The notes under the pieces: generated by a model
Seen by the model: the letters and a program-made list of their open reading frames with translations, nothing else
The model's database searches: none
What the model was told of the DNA's origin: nothing
Source: CAZGUG01 sp964529035
Lineage (GTDB): Bacteria > Bacillota > Clostridia > Ch29
Assembly: GCA_964529035.1 (NCBI GenBank)
Contig: CAZGUG010000012.1
Span: forward strand, 1 to 44,284
Direction of reading: 5' to 3'
Length of the DNA: 44,284 nucleotides
Shown: one piece after another, positions 6,952 to 16,730 of the stretch
How the letters are laid out: each line of letters starts with the position of its first letter
Position numbering within the stretch: position 1 is the first letter of the stretch
Position numbers and translations under genes: made by a program

Positions 6952-7103
6952 TTTAATTTAGTCCGGAGAGGCTGAAAAGGGGGAATGAAAATGCGAGTTT
7001 ATGCTTTTTTACGCTGCGTAAAAAACTTCAAATATGCCCATGGATGAAAGAGCAGTCAACCTCATGACCTGGTACAGGTTGTGAGATGCTGCTCTTTTGT
7101 TTT
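6952..7103 (+). promoter_or_regulatory. PyrR-dependent attenuator between pyrR and pyrB
   Basis: The loop at 6952-6980 has the textbook sequence: TTTAA, stem AGTC/GGCT and hexaloop CGGAGA, ending in AAAAGG. A TTTTTTACG/CGTAAAAAA hairpin (about 7006-7027) is a possible antiterminator part. The terminator is AGAGCAG (7049-7055) pairing with CTGCTCT (7089-7095), with an inner CCTCATGACCT/AGGTTGTGAG stem and a T-rich tail. Compared with the loop at 6281 the stem bases differ but pairing is kept. Confidence 0.82.
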
Positions 7104-7205
7104 ATCCAGACACGGGGACAGGTACCTTGTTTGAGCAATAATAAAGAAGAGACGGTACCATTTGCGAAAATGTTTGCATATCTTTAAAATTTCGGAGGTG
7201 AAGGC

Positions 7206-8126
7206 ATGAGACTTAAAAATCTTTTGGGAATCAGGGATTTGAGCAACGAAGATATCCTGCAGATACTTGATACCGCAGTTCTTATGAAGCCTATAATGGA
7301 AACCAAGAATAAAAGAACCAATTACCTTCTGGGGAAAATTCTGGTTACCCTTTTTTACGAACCCAGCACCCGCACCAGGGTATCCTTCGAACTGGCGGCC
7401 AAGTACCTCGGTGCAACCACCACCAATATTTCAACGTCATCCAGCAGCGTGGTAAAGGGAGAAACGCTTATTGACACCGCAAGGACCTTAAGGGCAATGG
7501 GAGTGGACATAGTGGTAATGCGGCATCCGATGACCGCTGCTCACCGGCTGCTCGGCGAACACCTGGATGCAGTCGTGATAAACGCCGGTGACGGGATAAA
7601 CGAGCATCCCACCCAGGCTCTTTTGGACATGTTTACCATAAGGGAGAAAAAGGGCGCCATAAAGGGGCTGAAGGTTGTAATCGCCGGCGACATACTGCAT
7701 TCAAGGGTGGCACGCAGTAATATATGGGGGCTCACAAGGCTGGGTGCCAAGGTGGTGTTGGCGGGGCCCTCCACCCTTATACCAAGGGGAATAGAAAAAA
7801 TGGGCGTTGAGGTGTTTAACGATATAAGAAAGGCAGCGGTTGATGCGGACGTGGTAATAGGACTTAGAATACAGAGAGAAAGGCAAAAAGGCGGTTTGTT
7901 TCCGTCCCTCAGGGAATACAGCATGCTGTTCGGGATAAACCAAGATGTGCTGGAAGTGGCAAAGGAAGACGTGCTGATCATGCATCCAGGGCCCACAAAC
8001 CGCGGCGTGGAAATGCCGAGCGAAATAATTGATAGCGATAATTCCGCCATAGAGGAACAGGTTACAAACGGAGTGGCGGTCAGGATGGCGATACTGTATA
8101 TGCTGACGAGGGAGGGGGTCTCTTAA
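7206..8126 (+). CDS. pyrB: Aspartate carbamoyltransferase catalytic subunit
   Basis: The 306-residue product catalyses carbamoyl phosphate + L-aspartate to N-carbamoyl-L-aspartate, the first committed step of pyrimidine synthesis. Motifs are FYEPSTRTRVSFE (phosphate-binding S-T-R-T-R loop near residue 52), VVKGETLIDTARTL, NAGDGINEHPTQALLD and MHPGPTNRGVE. No pyrI regulatory gene is next to it, as usual in Firmicutes. ATG 7206 follows TCGGAGGTGAAGGC. The stop overlaps the start of pyrC by one base. Confidence 0.96.
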   Translation: MRLKNLLGIRDLSNEDILQILDTAVLMKPIMETKNKRTNYLLGKILVTLFYEPSTRTRVSFELAAKYLGATTTNISTSSSSVVKGETLIDTARTLRAMGVDIVVMRHPMTAAHRLLGEHLDAVVINAGDGINEHPTQALLDMFTIREKKGAIKGLKVVIAGDILHSRVARSNIWGLTRLGAKVVLAGPSTLIPRGIEKMGVEVFNDIRKAAVDADVVIGLRIQRERQKGGLFPSLREYSMLFGINQDVLEVAKEDVLIMHPGPTNRGVEMPSEIIDSDNSAIEEQVTNGVAVRMAILYMLTREGVS

Positions 8127-9394
8127 TGGACAGGATACTAATCAAAAACGGAAGGGTTATAGACCCGGCAAGCGGCACCGATGCTGTGACCGATCTGCTG
8201 ATAGAAGGCGGGCTCATAGTGCGGATGGGAAGCGGCTTGAGCGCTTCGGACAGCACCGAGATTAATGCGGAGGGAATGCTGGTGTTCCCCGGGCTTGTTG
8301 ATATGCATGTGCATCTGAGGGAACCCGGCGATGAGCATAAGGAGACCATAGAAAGCGGGACCAAAAGTGCCGCCGCCGGCGGGTTTACTACCATAGCCTG
8401 TATGCCTAATACAAACCCGGTAATAGACAGCCCGGCAATGGTGGAATATATAAGCTTGAAGGCGGAAAAGGAAGGCCATGTCAGGGTAAAGCCGATAGCA
8501 GCCATAACAAAGGGACAAAATGGCGAAGAACTCTCGCCCATCGGGGAACTGGTACGATACGGTGCCGCAGCCTTTTCGGATGACGGCAATCCCGTTATAA
8601 GCAGCAATCTTATGAGAAGGGCCATGGAATACGCTTCAATGTGGGATGCCTTAATAATATCCCACTGCGAGGACATCGATATGAGCCGGGACGGCGTCAT
8701 GAACGAAGGCGAGATGTCCACCTTGCTGGGGATGCAGGGTATACCGGCGGCGGCGGAGGATATAATGGTAGCCAGGGAAATAGCCCTTTCAAAGTATACC
8801 GGATGCAGGGTGCATATTGCCCATATAAGCACTAAAAATTCGGTGGAGATGGTAAGACACGCGAAAAAGCAGGGGATCAGGATAGCCGCCGAGGCCACGC
8901 CCCACCATTTCTGCCTTACCGACAGTGTCGTCGATGGGTACAGTTCCATGACCAAGGTTAACCCGCCCCTCAGAAGTGAAGAGGACGTGGAAGAAGTGAA
9001 AAGGGGTCTTGCCGACGGTACAATAGATGCTATAGCCACCGATCATGCGCCCCACCACAGGGACGACAAACTGGTGGAATACAGTAAAGCGGCTTTCGGT
9101 ATATCCGGGCTTGAAACCGCAGTGCCTTTGGCGGTGACGCATCTGCTGCGGCCGGGTATACTGACGCCCCTTGAATTGGCTGAAAGAATGAGTTGGGCAC
9201 CGGCAAAGCTGTTGAAACTGGATGCGGGTTATATCCGCGAAAACGGCCCGGCGGACATAACCATAATTGACCCGGAAGGTGAGACTGTGGTTGACGTGAA
9301 CAAATTCATATCAAAGGGAAAGAACTCACCCTTCAACGGAATGCAGCTTTGGGGCAGGGTATTATACACAATAGTCGGTGGTAGGATAGTTTAG
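8126..9394 (+). CDS. pyrC: Dihydroorotase, class I
   Basis: The 422-residue amidohydrolase cyclises carbamoyl aspartate to dihydroorotate. Metal-binding motifs are DMHVHLREPG near residue 57, the carboxylated-Lys region, SHCED and HIAHIST with metal-binding histidines, and ATDHAPHH near residue 305 with the catalytic Asp. The length and motif set fit the class I (Bacillus PyrC) type. The ATG at 8126 shares its A with the pyrB TAA stop, so translation is coupled. Confidence 0.96.
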   Translation: MDRILIKNGRVIDPASGTDAVTDLLIEGGLIVRMGSGLSASDSTEINAEGMLVFPGLVDMHVHLREPGDEHKETIESGTKSAAAGGFTTIACMPNTNPVIDSPAMVEYISLKAEKEGHVRVKPIAAITKGQNGEELSPIGELVRYGAAAFSDDGNPVISSNLMRRAMEYASMWDALIISHCEDIDMSRDGVMNEGEMSTLLGMQGIPAAAEDIMVAREIALSKYTGCRVHIAHISTKNSVEMVRHAKKQGIRIAAEATPHHFCLTDSVVDGYSSMTKVNPPLRSEEDVEEVKRGLADGTIDAIATDHAPHHRDDKLVEYSKAAFGISGLETAVPLAVTHLLRPGILTPLELAERMSWAPAKLLKLDAGYIRENGPADITIIDPEGETVVDVNKFISKGKNSPFNGMQLWGRVLYTIVGGRIV

Positions 9395-9459
9395 GCAGGC
9401 AGCTGGACAGTACGGGATATGTTTCGGTAAAAAAAGTTAACCCTGGTGAGTAAAAATTG

Positions 9460-9494
9460 TTGTATAATTATGCATGTGAGTGTATAATTATATG
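9460..9494 (+). promoter_or_regulatory. Candidate ArgR-box tandem and promoter before carA
   Basis: TGTATAATTAT occurs at 9461-9471 and again at 9481-9491, 20 bp apart, about two helical turns. The first copy extends to TGTATAATTATGCA, one mismatch from a 14-bp palindrome of the ARG-box kind. A possible promoter is TTGTAT (9460-9465), 17 bp, TATAAT (9483-9488), so both boxes cover promoter elements. Carbamoyl phosphate feeds arginine as well as pyrimidine synthesis, so ArgR control of carAB would make sense. The 232-bp gap 9395-9626 shows no PyrR loop. Confidence 0.5.
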
Positions 9495-9626
9495 AACAGA
9501 AGGCCCATGAAACGGCTGTATGGTACAAAGGGGTTCTGTTTAAGGGCTGCCGGATTGCTTAGAAACAGTGAATATTATGCAGCCGAAATAAAAAATATTT
9601 CATAAAATCCGGGGGGAGTGTTAGGA

Positions 9627-10721
9627 TTGAAAGCATATCTTGTACTGGAAGACGGAAGCGTATTTGAAGGTAAAGCCTTCGGAAGGACGGGAGATACGGT
9701 CGGAGAAATAGTGTTCAATACAGGTATGACAGGATACCAGGAAATACTTACCGATCCTTCCTACGAAGGTGAGATAGTGGTAATGACCTATCCTTTGATT
9801 GGAAACTACGGCGTGAATGAAGGTCACGGCGAATCTATAAGGCCGAGGGTAAGGGGTTTTGTGGTAAGGGAGTTCTACAGGGATGCCGCGGGATGGCAGG
9901 AAGGAGCCGACATAGAAAAGTATATGAAAAAGTACGGTATTGTGGGCATTGAGGACGTGGATACCAGGGCCCTTACCAGGATAATAAGGGAAAAGGGAAC
10001 CATGAAGGGAGCAATAACGCTGAGGGAGAACATAAGCAAGGATGATATAAAGGCACTTCTTGACGGGTTTGACAACAGCGGTGCCGTAAACAGGGTTACA
10101 ACCGACGAGGCGTATTATGTCAAGCCCAAGTGCCTTAATGTGGCGGTGCTGGACTTCGGTGTGAAGAAAAGCATTATACACTCCCTGAGCAGCCGGTACT
10201 GCAACGTAAACATATTTCCTGCCTTTGCCAGCCCTAAACAAATCCTGAGTCTAAACCCGGACGGAATTCTTTTGTCCAACGGTCCCGGCGACCCCAAGGA
10301 TATGACGTCGGTTTTGGATAATATTAAGGAGCTTGTGCACAAAAAGCCGGTTATGGGGATATGCCTCGGGCATCAAATGCTGGCGCTGGCGCTGGGGTGC
10401 GACACTTTGAAAATGAAATACGGGCACAGGGGCTGCAACCATCCCGTTAAGGATTTAAAACAGGATAAGGTATACATTACTTCACAGAACCACGGGTATG
10501 TGGTGGACACAGACAGTTTAAACAGCAACAGGCTGGAGGCAACCCATATAAACGTAAACGACGGGACGATTGAAGGGTTCAGGCACAGGCAGCTGCCGGT
10601 GATAGGTGTTCAGTTTCATCCCGAAGCTGCGCCGGGGCCGCAGGATACACAGCACCTGTTCGACGAATTTATAGCATTGATGGAAAAACACAGGAGGGAG
10701 AAAGAATACAACTATGCCTAA
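9627..10721 (+). CDS. carA: Carbamoyl-phosphate synthase small (glutaminase) subunit
   Basis: The 364-residue product hydrolyses glutamine and channels ammonia to CarB. The N-terminal domain opens with KAYLVLEDGSVFEGKAFG; the class I glutamine amidotransferase domain has GPGDPKD, the nucleophile Cys in GICLGHQMLA and the catalytic His-Glu in GVQFHPEAAPGP. TTG 9627 is chosen because GGGGGGAG lies eight bases upstream and the residues after it match the family start; GTG 9618 overlaps that ribosome site. The 3' end overlaps carB by 8 bp. Confidence 0.95.
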   Translation: MKAYLVLEDGSVFEGKAFGRTGDTVGEIVFNTGMTGYQEILTDPSYEGEIVVMTYPLIGNYGVNEGHGESIRPRVRGFVVREFYRDAAGWQEGADIEKYMKKYGIVGIEDVDTRALTRIIREKGTMKGAITLRENISKDDIKALLDGFDNSGAVNRVTTDEAYYVKPKCLNVAVLDFGVKKSIIHSLSSRYCNVNIFPAFASPKQILSLNPDGILLSNGPGDPKDMTSVLDNIKELVHKKPVMGICLGHQMLALALGCDTLKMKYGHRGCNHPVKDLKQDKVYITSQNHGYVVDTDSLNSNRLEATHINVNDGTIEGFRHRQLPVIGVQFHPEAAPGPQDTQHLFDEFIALMEKHRREKEYNYA

Positions 10722-13700
10722 ACGAAACGAAATAAAGAGGGTTTTGGTGATAGGGTCGGGGCCGATTGTTATTGGCCAGGCGGCAGAGTTTGACTATTCC
10801 GGCACTCAGGCATGCCAGGCTCTGAAGGAGGAAGGCATAGAGGTAGTGCTTATAAACAGTAACCCCGCCACCATAATGACCGACAGCCAGGTAGCCGACA
10901 AGGTATATATAGAACCGATTATCACCGGGTTTGTTGAGCGGATAATCGAAAGGGAAAGGCCGGACAGTCTCCTTGCAACCATGGGGGGCCAGACCGGCCT
11001 GAATATTGCCATGGAAATGGACGAAAAAGGCATACTGGACCGGTACGGGGTAAAACTTATCGGAACCAGCATCCGGGCGATAACACTGGCGGAGGACAGG
11101 GAAAAGTTCAAGGACCTGATGGAAAGCGTGGGGCAGCCGGTGGTGGAAAATGCAATCGTCACAGGGGTGCAGGAAGGCGAGGAATTCGCCGAAAAGGTCG
11201 GCTTCCCGGTGGTGGTGCGTCCCGCCTATACGCTGGGAGGGACGGGCGGAGGTATCGCCAGGGACCCCGGACAGCTGAAAAGCATACTGAGGCAGGGCCT
11301 GGCCCTGAGCAGGGTCAACCAGGCCATTATAGAAAGGTGCCTCACCGGCTGGAGGGAAATAGAATACGAGGTGATAAGGGACGGCAGGGCAAACTGTATA
11401 ACCGTGTGCAACATGGAAAACATTGACCCCGTCGGTATCCATACCGGTGACAGTATTGTGATAGCCCCCTCCCAGACACTTACCGACAGGCAGTACCAGA
11501 TGCTGAGGACGGCATCGCTTAAAATAATAGACGCCCTGGGAATAGAAGGCGGCTGCAACATACAGTTTGCGCTGCATCCCAAGACCGGACAGTACTATGT
11601 GATAGAGGTGAACCCCAGGGTAAGCAGGTCCAGCGCCCTTGCATCCAAGGCAACCGGGTACCCGATAGCCAAGGTGGCTGCAAAGATAGCCGCAGGGTAC
11701 AGCCTGGAGGAGATAGAAAACAAGGTTACCGGCAGGACCAAGGCCTGTTTTGAGCCGGTGCTGGACTATGTGGTAATAAAGATGCCCCGCTGGCCCTTCG
11801 ACAAGTTCGTGGAAGGGGAAAGGAACCTGGGTACAAGGATGAAGGCTACGGGGGAGGTAATGGCCATAGCCAATACCTTCCAGGCAGCGCTTCTTAAAGC
11901 CATCCGGTCGCTGGACCTTGGCCTTACCGGTTTGGATCTGCCGCGGCTTTCGGGCATGGATGATGGTGATATACGAAGAAGGCTTTCGGAGGGCGATGAT
12001 GAAAGGCTGTTCATTATTGCACAGGCGATAAAAAAAGGGTTTGCGGTGGAGGAAATATGTAGCCTTACCGGAATCCATCCGTATTTTGTAACCAAGATAG
12101 GAGAAATAGCATCCCATGAAGAATACCTAAAGAGCAAGGAGCTTTACCAGCTTAACCGGGAAGAAATTCTACGGGCCAAAAAAATGGGGTTTTCGGACAA
12201 GGCAATAGGCAGGCTCACAGGATCCGGCGTAAAGGACGTGTTCAGCCGCAGGATACAGCTTGGCGTGCTTCCCGCCTACAAGATGGTTGACACCTGCGGA
12301 GCGGAGTTTGAGGCGGTTTCGCCCTATTACTATTCAACCTATGACAGCGAAGACGAGGCGGTGGCGGAAAAGGGAAGGAAGGTTATGGTTATAGGCTCCG
12401 GGCCGATAAGAATCGGACAGGGAATCGAATTTGACTACTGCTCGGTTCACTGCGTAAAGTCCCTGAAGAGGCTTGGAATAAAAACCATAATAGTTAACAA
12501 CAACCCCGAAACGGTGAGCACCGATTTTGACGTGTCCGACCGGCTTTATTTCGAACCGATAACCGAGGAGGACGTGCTGAACATTATCTGGCAGGAAAAC
12601 CCCGAAGGGGTGGTGCTGCAGTTCGGTGGGCAGACATCCATAAAGCTGGCGGGCTTTCTGCAGGAAATGGGTATAAGGGTTCTGGGTACACAGCCGCGGT
12701 TTATTGACATGGCGGAGGACAGGAAGAAAATGGACCTTCTGCTGGAGCAGCTTGGCATACCAAGGCCCAGGGGCGTGGGCGTAACAAGCATGGAAGAGGG
12801 CCTTGTAAAGGGTGAAGAGCTGGGATACCCGCTGCTGGTACGGCCGTCCTACGTACTGGGCGGCCAGGGTATGGAAATTGTGTATGACAGGCACGGTCTG
12901 AAGAGATATCTTGAGTTTGTGTTCAGCTACCCGCAAAAGCACCCGGTGCTTATTGACCGGTACCTGATGGGCAGGGAAGTGGAGGTTGATGCCATCTGTG
13001 ACGGTGAGAAGGTGCTGATACCGGGTATAATGGAACACTTGGAGCGTGCGGGCGTTCATTCGGGGGACAGCATATCCATATATCCGCCGGTGAACCTTTC
13101 GGCGCGGATAAAGGACATTGTTGCAGAATACACCGAAAAAATCGCCCTGGCCATGGAGGTAAAGGGTATAATAAACATACAGTACGTTGTGTACCGGGAC
13201 CAGCTCTTCGTGATAGAGGTTAACCCCAGGTCCAGCCGTACCGTGCCCTATATAAGCAAGGTTACCGGCATCCCCATGGTAGACCTTGCCACACGGGCTG
13301 CCCTGGGCGAAAAACTGGAAAGCATGGGCTGGCCGGGCGGACTGCAGCAGGAAGCAAAACTTGTGGCGGTAAAGGTTCCGGTATTTTCGCTGGATAAGCT
13401 GCCCAGGGTAGAAACGGGGCTCGGGCCTGAGATGAAATCCACCGGCGAGGTACTGGGGATAGGCGAGGACCTGGTGCAGGCACTGTACAAGGGTTTTACA
13501 GCCGCAGGATACAGAATTCCTAAAAAAGGCAGGGTGCTGGCGACGATATCCGATGTGTACAAACAGGAGTTTTTACCCATTGCGGTCCAGCTTAACAAAC
13601 TGGGCTTTGAACTGTATGCCACTGCGGGAACCGCAAAGTTCCTCAGGAAAGCCGGGCTGCCCTGCGTTGCGGTAGACAAGGTGGGCCAGGGGCAGCACGA

Positions 13701-13926
13701 CGTTTTGGAGCTTGTACGCCAGGGCAGCATAGACTTAATAATAGATACGCCCACCCACGGCAGGAATATAGGCAGCGACGGTTTTGCCCTGAGGAGGGAA
13801 GCCGTTGAAAATGCGGTAACCTGCTTTACATTTATTGATACCGCCAGGGCGATGGTTGATATAATAAAGGCGGGGATAAGCATGGATAATCTTAAAATAT
13901 TCCACCTGGAGGAATTAAAGGGATGA
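10714..13926 (+). CDS. carB: Carbamoyl-phosphate synthase large subunit
   Basis: The 1070-residue product is full length. Two homologous ATP-grasp halves are visible: the first begins RVLVIGSGPIVIGQAAEFDY, the second around residue 556 has VMVIGSGPIRIGQGIEFDY. Each has NPRVSRSSALASKATGYP or NPRSSRTVPYISKVTG metal/ATP motifs. The C-terminal about 130 residues are the MGS-like allosteric domain, with ATAGTAKFL and DTPTHGRN. It makes carbamoyl phosphate from bicarbonate, ammonia and two ATP for both pyrimidine and arginine synthesis. Its TGA overlaps the pyrK ATG. Confidence 0.97.
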   Translation: MPKRNEIKRVLVIGSGPIVIGQAAEFDYSGTQACQALKEEGIEVVLINSNPATIMTDSQVADKVYIEPIITGFVERIIERERPDSLLATMGGQTGLNIAMEMDEKGILDRYGVKLIGTSIRAITLAEDREKFKDLMESVGQPVVENAIVTGVQEGEEFAEKVGFPVVVRPAYTLGGTGGGIARDPGQLKSILRQGLALSRVNQAIIERCLTGWREIEYEVIRDGRANCITVCNMENIDPVGIHTGDSIVIAPSQTLTDRQYQMLRTASLKIIDALGIEGGCNIQFALHPKTGQYYVIEVNPRVSRSSALASKATGYPIAKVAAKIAAGYSLEEIENKVTGRTKACFEPVLDYVVIKMPRWPFDKFVEGERNLGTRMKATGEVMAIANTFQAALLKAIRSLDLGLTGLDLPRLSGMDDGDIRRRLSEGDDERLFIIAQAIKKGFAVEEICSLTGIHPYFVTKIGEIASHEEYLKSKELYQLNREEILRAKKMGFSDKAIGRLTGSGVKDVFSRRIQLGVLPAYKMVDTCGAEFEAVSPYYYSTYDSEDEAVAEKGRKVMVIGSGPIRIGQGIEFDYCSVHCVKSLKRLGIKTIIVNNNPETVSTDFDVSDRLYFEPITEEDVLNIIWQENPEGVVLQFGGQTSIKLAGFLQEMGIRVLGTQPRFIDMAEDRKKMDLLLEQLGIPRPRGVGVTSMEEGLVKGEELGYPLLVRPSYVLGGQGMEIVYDRHGLKRYLEFVFSYPQKHPVLIDRYLMGREVEVDAICDGEKVLIPGIMEHLERAGVHSGDSISIYPPVNLSARIKDIVAEYTEKIALAMEVKGIINIQYVVYRDQLFVIEVNPRSSRTVPYISKVTGIPMVDLATRAALGEKLESMGWPGGLQQEAKLVAVKVPVFSLDKLPRVETGLGPEMKSTGEVLGIGEDLVQALYKGFTAAGYRIPKKGRVLATISDVYKQEFLPIAVQLNKLGFELYATAGTAKFLRKAGLPCVAVDKVGQGQHDVLELVRQGSIDLIIDTPTHGRNIGSDGFALRREAVENAVTCFTFIDTARAMVDIIKAGISMDNLKIFHLEELKG

Positions 13927-14702
13927 AACAACACGAAATGCTGCGGGTTGTTGATAACAAACCCGTAGCCGACGACGTATACAGCATGAAACTGTACAGC
14001 CCGGGATTGATAGGCAGGGCTTCTCCCGGACAGTTTTTCCATATCCGCTGCCGGGGAGACAGGTTCCCGCTTCTAAGAAGGCCTATAAGCCTTTCGCACA
14101 CCCTAAGGGATGAGGGCTGTATTGTTATTGTGTACCGGGTTGCGGGTCAGGGTACCCGGTATTTGTCTGGACGCAGGCCGGGAGACCTGCTGGACGTTTT
14201 GGGCCCTCTTGGCCGGGGGTTTGAAGTGCAAAAAAGCTGCAAAAATGCTGCCATAGTTGGCGGCGGAATAGGCCTGGCGCCCCTTGTGGAGCTGTCCGGC
14301 ATATATGGTGAAAGGGCGGCAGTGTTTGCAGGGTTTAAAGATCAACCTTTTTTGCTTGACGAGTTCCAAAAAAGGTCGTGCGACGTAAGGGTGTCCAGTG
14401 AGAACGGCAGAGTGGGCCACAGGGGCTTTGTAACCGACCTTGTCACCGAGTATCTAACCCGGCGGCGGCCGGATATTATATTCGGCTGCGGACCCCGGCC
14501 GATGCTTAAAGAGCTGGCAGGGATTGCCCGGGAAAATTCAATACCCTGCCAGGTTTCACTGGAAGAGCGGATGGCCTGCGGTGTGGGGGCCTGTCTCGGT
14601 TGCAGCTGTGCCACAACGGATAAGGACGGCGGAAGAAAATATTCGAGGGTGTGCAAAGACGGCCCGGTATTTTGGAGCGAGGAGGTTTGCTGGGATGAAT
14701 AG
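13923..14702 (+). CDS. pyrK: Dihydroorotate dehydrogenase electron-transfer subunit
   Basis: The 259-residue product has a ferredoxin-reductase fold: the FAD motif RRPISLSHTL near residue 57, a GGGIGLAPLVEL NAD-binding loop, and FGCGPRPML. Near the C-terminus four Cys form the [2Fe-2S] site: C-GVGA-C-LG-C and, after 16 residues, RVCKDGPVF. With PyrD it forms the class 1B enzyme that passes electrons from dihydroorotate to NAD+. It overlaps carB by 4 bp and pyrD by 8 bp. Confidence 0.95.
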   Translation: MKQHEMLRVVDNKPVADDVYSMKLYSPGLIGRASPGQFFHIRCRGDRFPLLRRPISLSHTLRDEGCIVIVYRVAGQGTRYLSGRRPGDLLDVLGPLGRGFEVQKSCKNAAIVGGGIGLAPLVELSGIYGERAAVFAGFKDQPFLLDEFQKRSCDVRVSSENGRVGHRGFVTDLVTEYLTRRRPDIIFGCGPRPMLKELAGIARENSIPCQVSLEERMACGVGACLGCSCATTDKDGGRKYSRVCKDGPVFWSEEVCWDE

Positions 14703-15603
14703 GGTGGATTTGAGTGTGGATATTGCAGGCCTGAAACTTAAAAATCCGGTGATGACAGCTTCGGGCACCTTCGGGTTCGGCGAGGAGTACAGTGAGTTTT
14801 ACTCCTTGAACAGGCTGGGTGCGGTGGTGGTAAAGGGCCTTACACTGGAACCGCGTATGGGGAATGCGCCTCCGAGGACAGCCGAGACGCCGGCGGGGAT
14901 GCTTAACAGCATTGGGCTGCAGAATCCCGGAGTGGACGCATTTCTGCAGAGTGAACTGCCGCGTCTTTTGAACCAGGATGTTTGTGTTATTGCAAATATT
15001 TCGGGTACTACGGTGGACGAGTACTGTATCATGACAGAAAAGCTTGGGCCTTCCGGTGTGTCGGCGGTGGAACTGAACCTGTCATGTCCCAACGTTAAGG
15101 AGGGCGGGATAACCTTCGGGCTTAAACCCGAAACAGTGTATAACGTCACAAGGCGGGTCAAAGAATGCGCCGGAAAGCCAGTCATAGTCAAGCTTTCGCC
15201 CAATGTGACAGATATAGTGGAAATTGCTGCTGCTGTCAAAGAGGGCGGGGGGGATGCGGTGTCCCTCATAAATACCCTGCTGGGTATGGATATAGATATA
15301 GAAACCAGGAAACCTGTGCTTAAGAACGTGTACGGCGGGCTGTCGGGACCGGCGGTAAAACCGGTGGCCCTTCGGATGGTGCACCAGGTGGCGAAGGCGG
15401 ACTTTATACCGGTAATTGGCATGGGCGGGATACTTGACTGGAAGGATGCGGTGCAGTTCCTGATGGCGGGTGCTGAGGCGGTAGCGGTGGGCACCGCAAA
15501 TTTTGTTAACCCCTGCGCACCGATAGATATTATAGAGGGTATTGAAGGGTACCTGCAAAAAAACGGGTTTTCGGCGGTGACGGATATAATAGGCTGTGTT
15601 TGA
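14695..15603 (+). CDS. pyrD: Dihydroorotate dehydrogenase, class 1B catalytic subunit
   Basis: The 302-residue FMN enzyme oxidises dihydroorotate to orotate. Motifs are NPVMTASGTFGFG at the N-terminus, NLSCPNVKEGG with the catalytic Cys typical of class 1 enzymes, KLSPNV, and IPVIGMGGI with AVAVGTANF at the phosphate site. The start is ATG 14695 with GGAGG nine bases upstream, overlapping the end of pyrK; a longer frame from 14524 would lie inside pyrK and is rejected. It is the last pyr gene of this block; pyrF and pyrE are about 10 kb downstream. Confidence 0.95.
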   Translation: MNRVDLSVDIAGLKLKNPVMTASGTFGFGEEYSEFYSLNRLGAVVVKGLTLEPRMGNAPPRTAETPAGMLNSIGLQNPGVDAFLQSELPRLLNQDVCVIANISGTTVDEYCIMTEKLGPSGVSAVELNLSCPNVKEGGITFGLKPETVYNVTRRVKECAGKPVIVKLSPNVTDIVEIAAAVKEGGGDAVSLINTLLGMDIDIETRKPVLKNVYGGLSGPAVKPVALRMVHQVAKADFIPVIGMGGILDWKDAVQFLMAGAEAVAVGTANFVNPCAPIDIIEGIEGYLQKNGFSAVTDIIGCV

Positions 15604-15675
15604 ACAGCACCGGGCCAATAAAAAGTAGCATTAATGACCATCCCAAAGAATAAATTCTAAAGGGGTGGTGTTTTT

Positions 15676-16665
15676 ATGGAGTTTTTCAGGTTAAACAAAA
15701 AGAAAGTGATTGTATTTATAACGGCGGTTATAATCCTTCTGGTTTTGGTATTTGCAAGTTACCGTTTCGGTGGCCCCTGGGGCAGGAACTATGAAGGTGA
15801 CGATATACCATACAGGGCGCTGAAAAATGCACAAAGCATCATTAAACCGGCAGCGGATAAAGCTGCGCAAAGCATCTTGGACAGGACGCTGAATAATACC
15901 GGCTATATGAGATGGAGAAGATACAGCGGGGAGTTGGATATGCTGCTTGAAGAGGCCGATGTGCTGACGGGCGGTGAAAACGAAGTGCTGGTGGCTTTAT
16001 CGCTGCCCCCCCAGGAAGGGATTATTGCCTTGTATAAGCGGGAGGGAGGAAGGCTTAAATATTCCGGGCGCATACCCAGCCTGCTACCGGTTAAGGGTAT
16101 TGAAACCTTGGATAATGCCCGTATTGAAAACCGGCTTTTAGTGGTAGACCAGTTTCAGGACGAAATGCTGGGTGCGTTTTTCAATGCCGCATACAGGGAT
16201 ATTTTCATCTGGAGGGACGGGCACTTCGACCGGGTACTGGGGCTTTTGACAGATTATAACGCGTACTGGAACCAGGCATGGGACGGTGTCAAAGAGGACC
16301 CACACTGGCTGTGGCTGAACCAGAAGTCGGAGGTGGAGTATGCCGACAGGGGCGAAACTGTGCGAATCAGGCATATTCAGTCGCTACTTATGTCAACGGT
16401 AACGGGTTTTCAAAACATCCCGGACCAAAGGGATTTTGCGGTAAGGTATTTTAGGATGGTCAAGGAGGATTACAGGTGGAACAGTGACTGGGGGCTTTAC
16501 ATAATGGGGGAATACACGGACAATCTCACCGGCGAAATGGTGGCCCTGCTTGAGGATTACCGCACAAACGTGTCCAGTTTTATAAGGGGTACCGGTTTTG
16601 AAATGGTAAAGGTCATGGACCGGGACGGTAAAATTTCCATCATCCCCGCCGAACGGCTGGAATAA
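15676..16665 (+). CDS. Membrane-anchored extracytoplasmic protein of unknown function
   Basis: The 329-residue product has a basic N-terminus (NKKK) and one hydrophobic helix at residues 9-27, then a soluble domain rich in aromatic residues. No lipobox is seen, so it is probably anchored outside the membrane by the N-terminal helix. The sequence has no motif I recognise; the acidic-aromatic pattern (WRRYSGELDMLLEEADVL, WNQAWDGVKEDPHWLW) resembles several uncharacterised Clostridia surface proteins. ATG 15676 follows AGGGGTGG. It lies 72 bp after pyrD without a clear terminator, so read-through is possible. Confidence 0.7.
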   Translation: MEFFRLNKKKVIVFITAVIILLVLVFASYRFGGPWGRNYEGDDIPYRALKNAQSIIKPAADKAAQSILDRTLNNTGYMRWRRYSGELDMLLEEADVLTGGENEVLVALSLPPQEGIIALYKREGGRLKYSGRIPSLLPVKGIETLDNARIENRLLVVDQFQDEMLGAFFNAAYRDIFIWRDGHFDRVLGLLTDYNAYWNQAWDGVKEDPHWLWLNQKSEVEYADRGETVRIRHIQSLLMSTVTGFQNIPDQRDFAVRYFRMVKEDYRWNSDWGLYIMGEYTDNLTGEMVALLEDYRTNVSSFIRGTGFEMVKVMDRDGKISIIPAERLE

Positions 16666-16730
16666 TAGAAGCAAAGATACCCGGAATTTGATAGAATAAG
16701 AGTATAAAATAAATAAATCGGGGAGGGTTT

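Noticed and set aside
10669..12117. Long minus-strand open frame (482 codons) opposite carB
   Set aside because: It lies wholly within carB, has a composition rich in His, Tyr and Pro typical of a shadow frame, and has no ribosome site.
14524..14694. Upstream extension of pyrD
   Set aside because: It overlaps pyrK in another frame; ATG 14695 has a good ribosome site and the family start.
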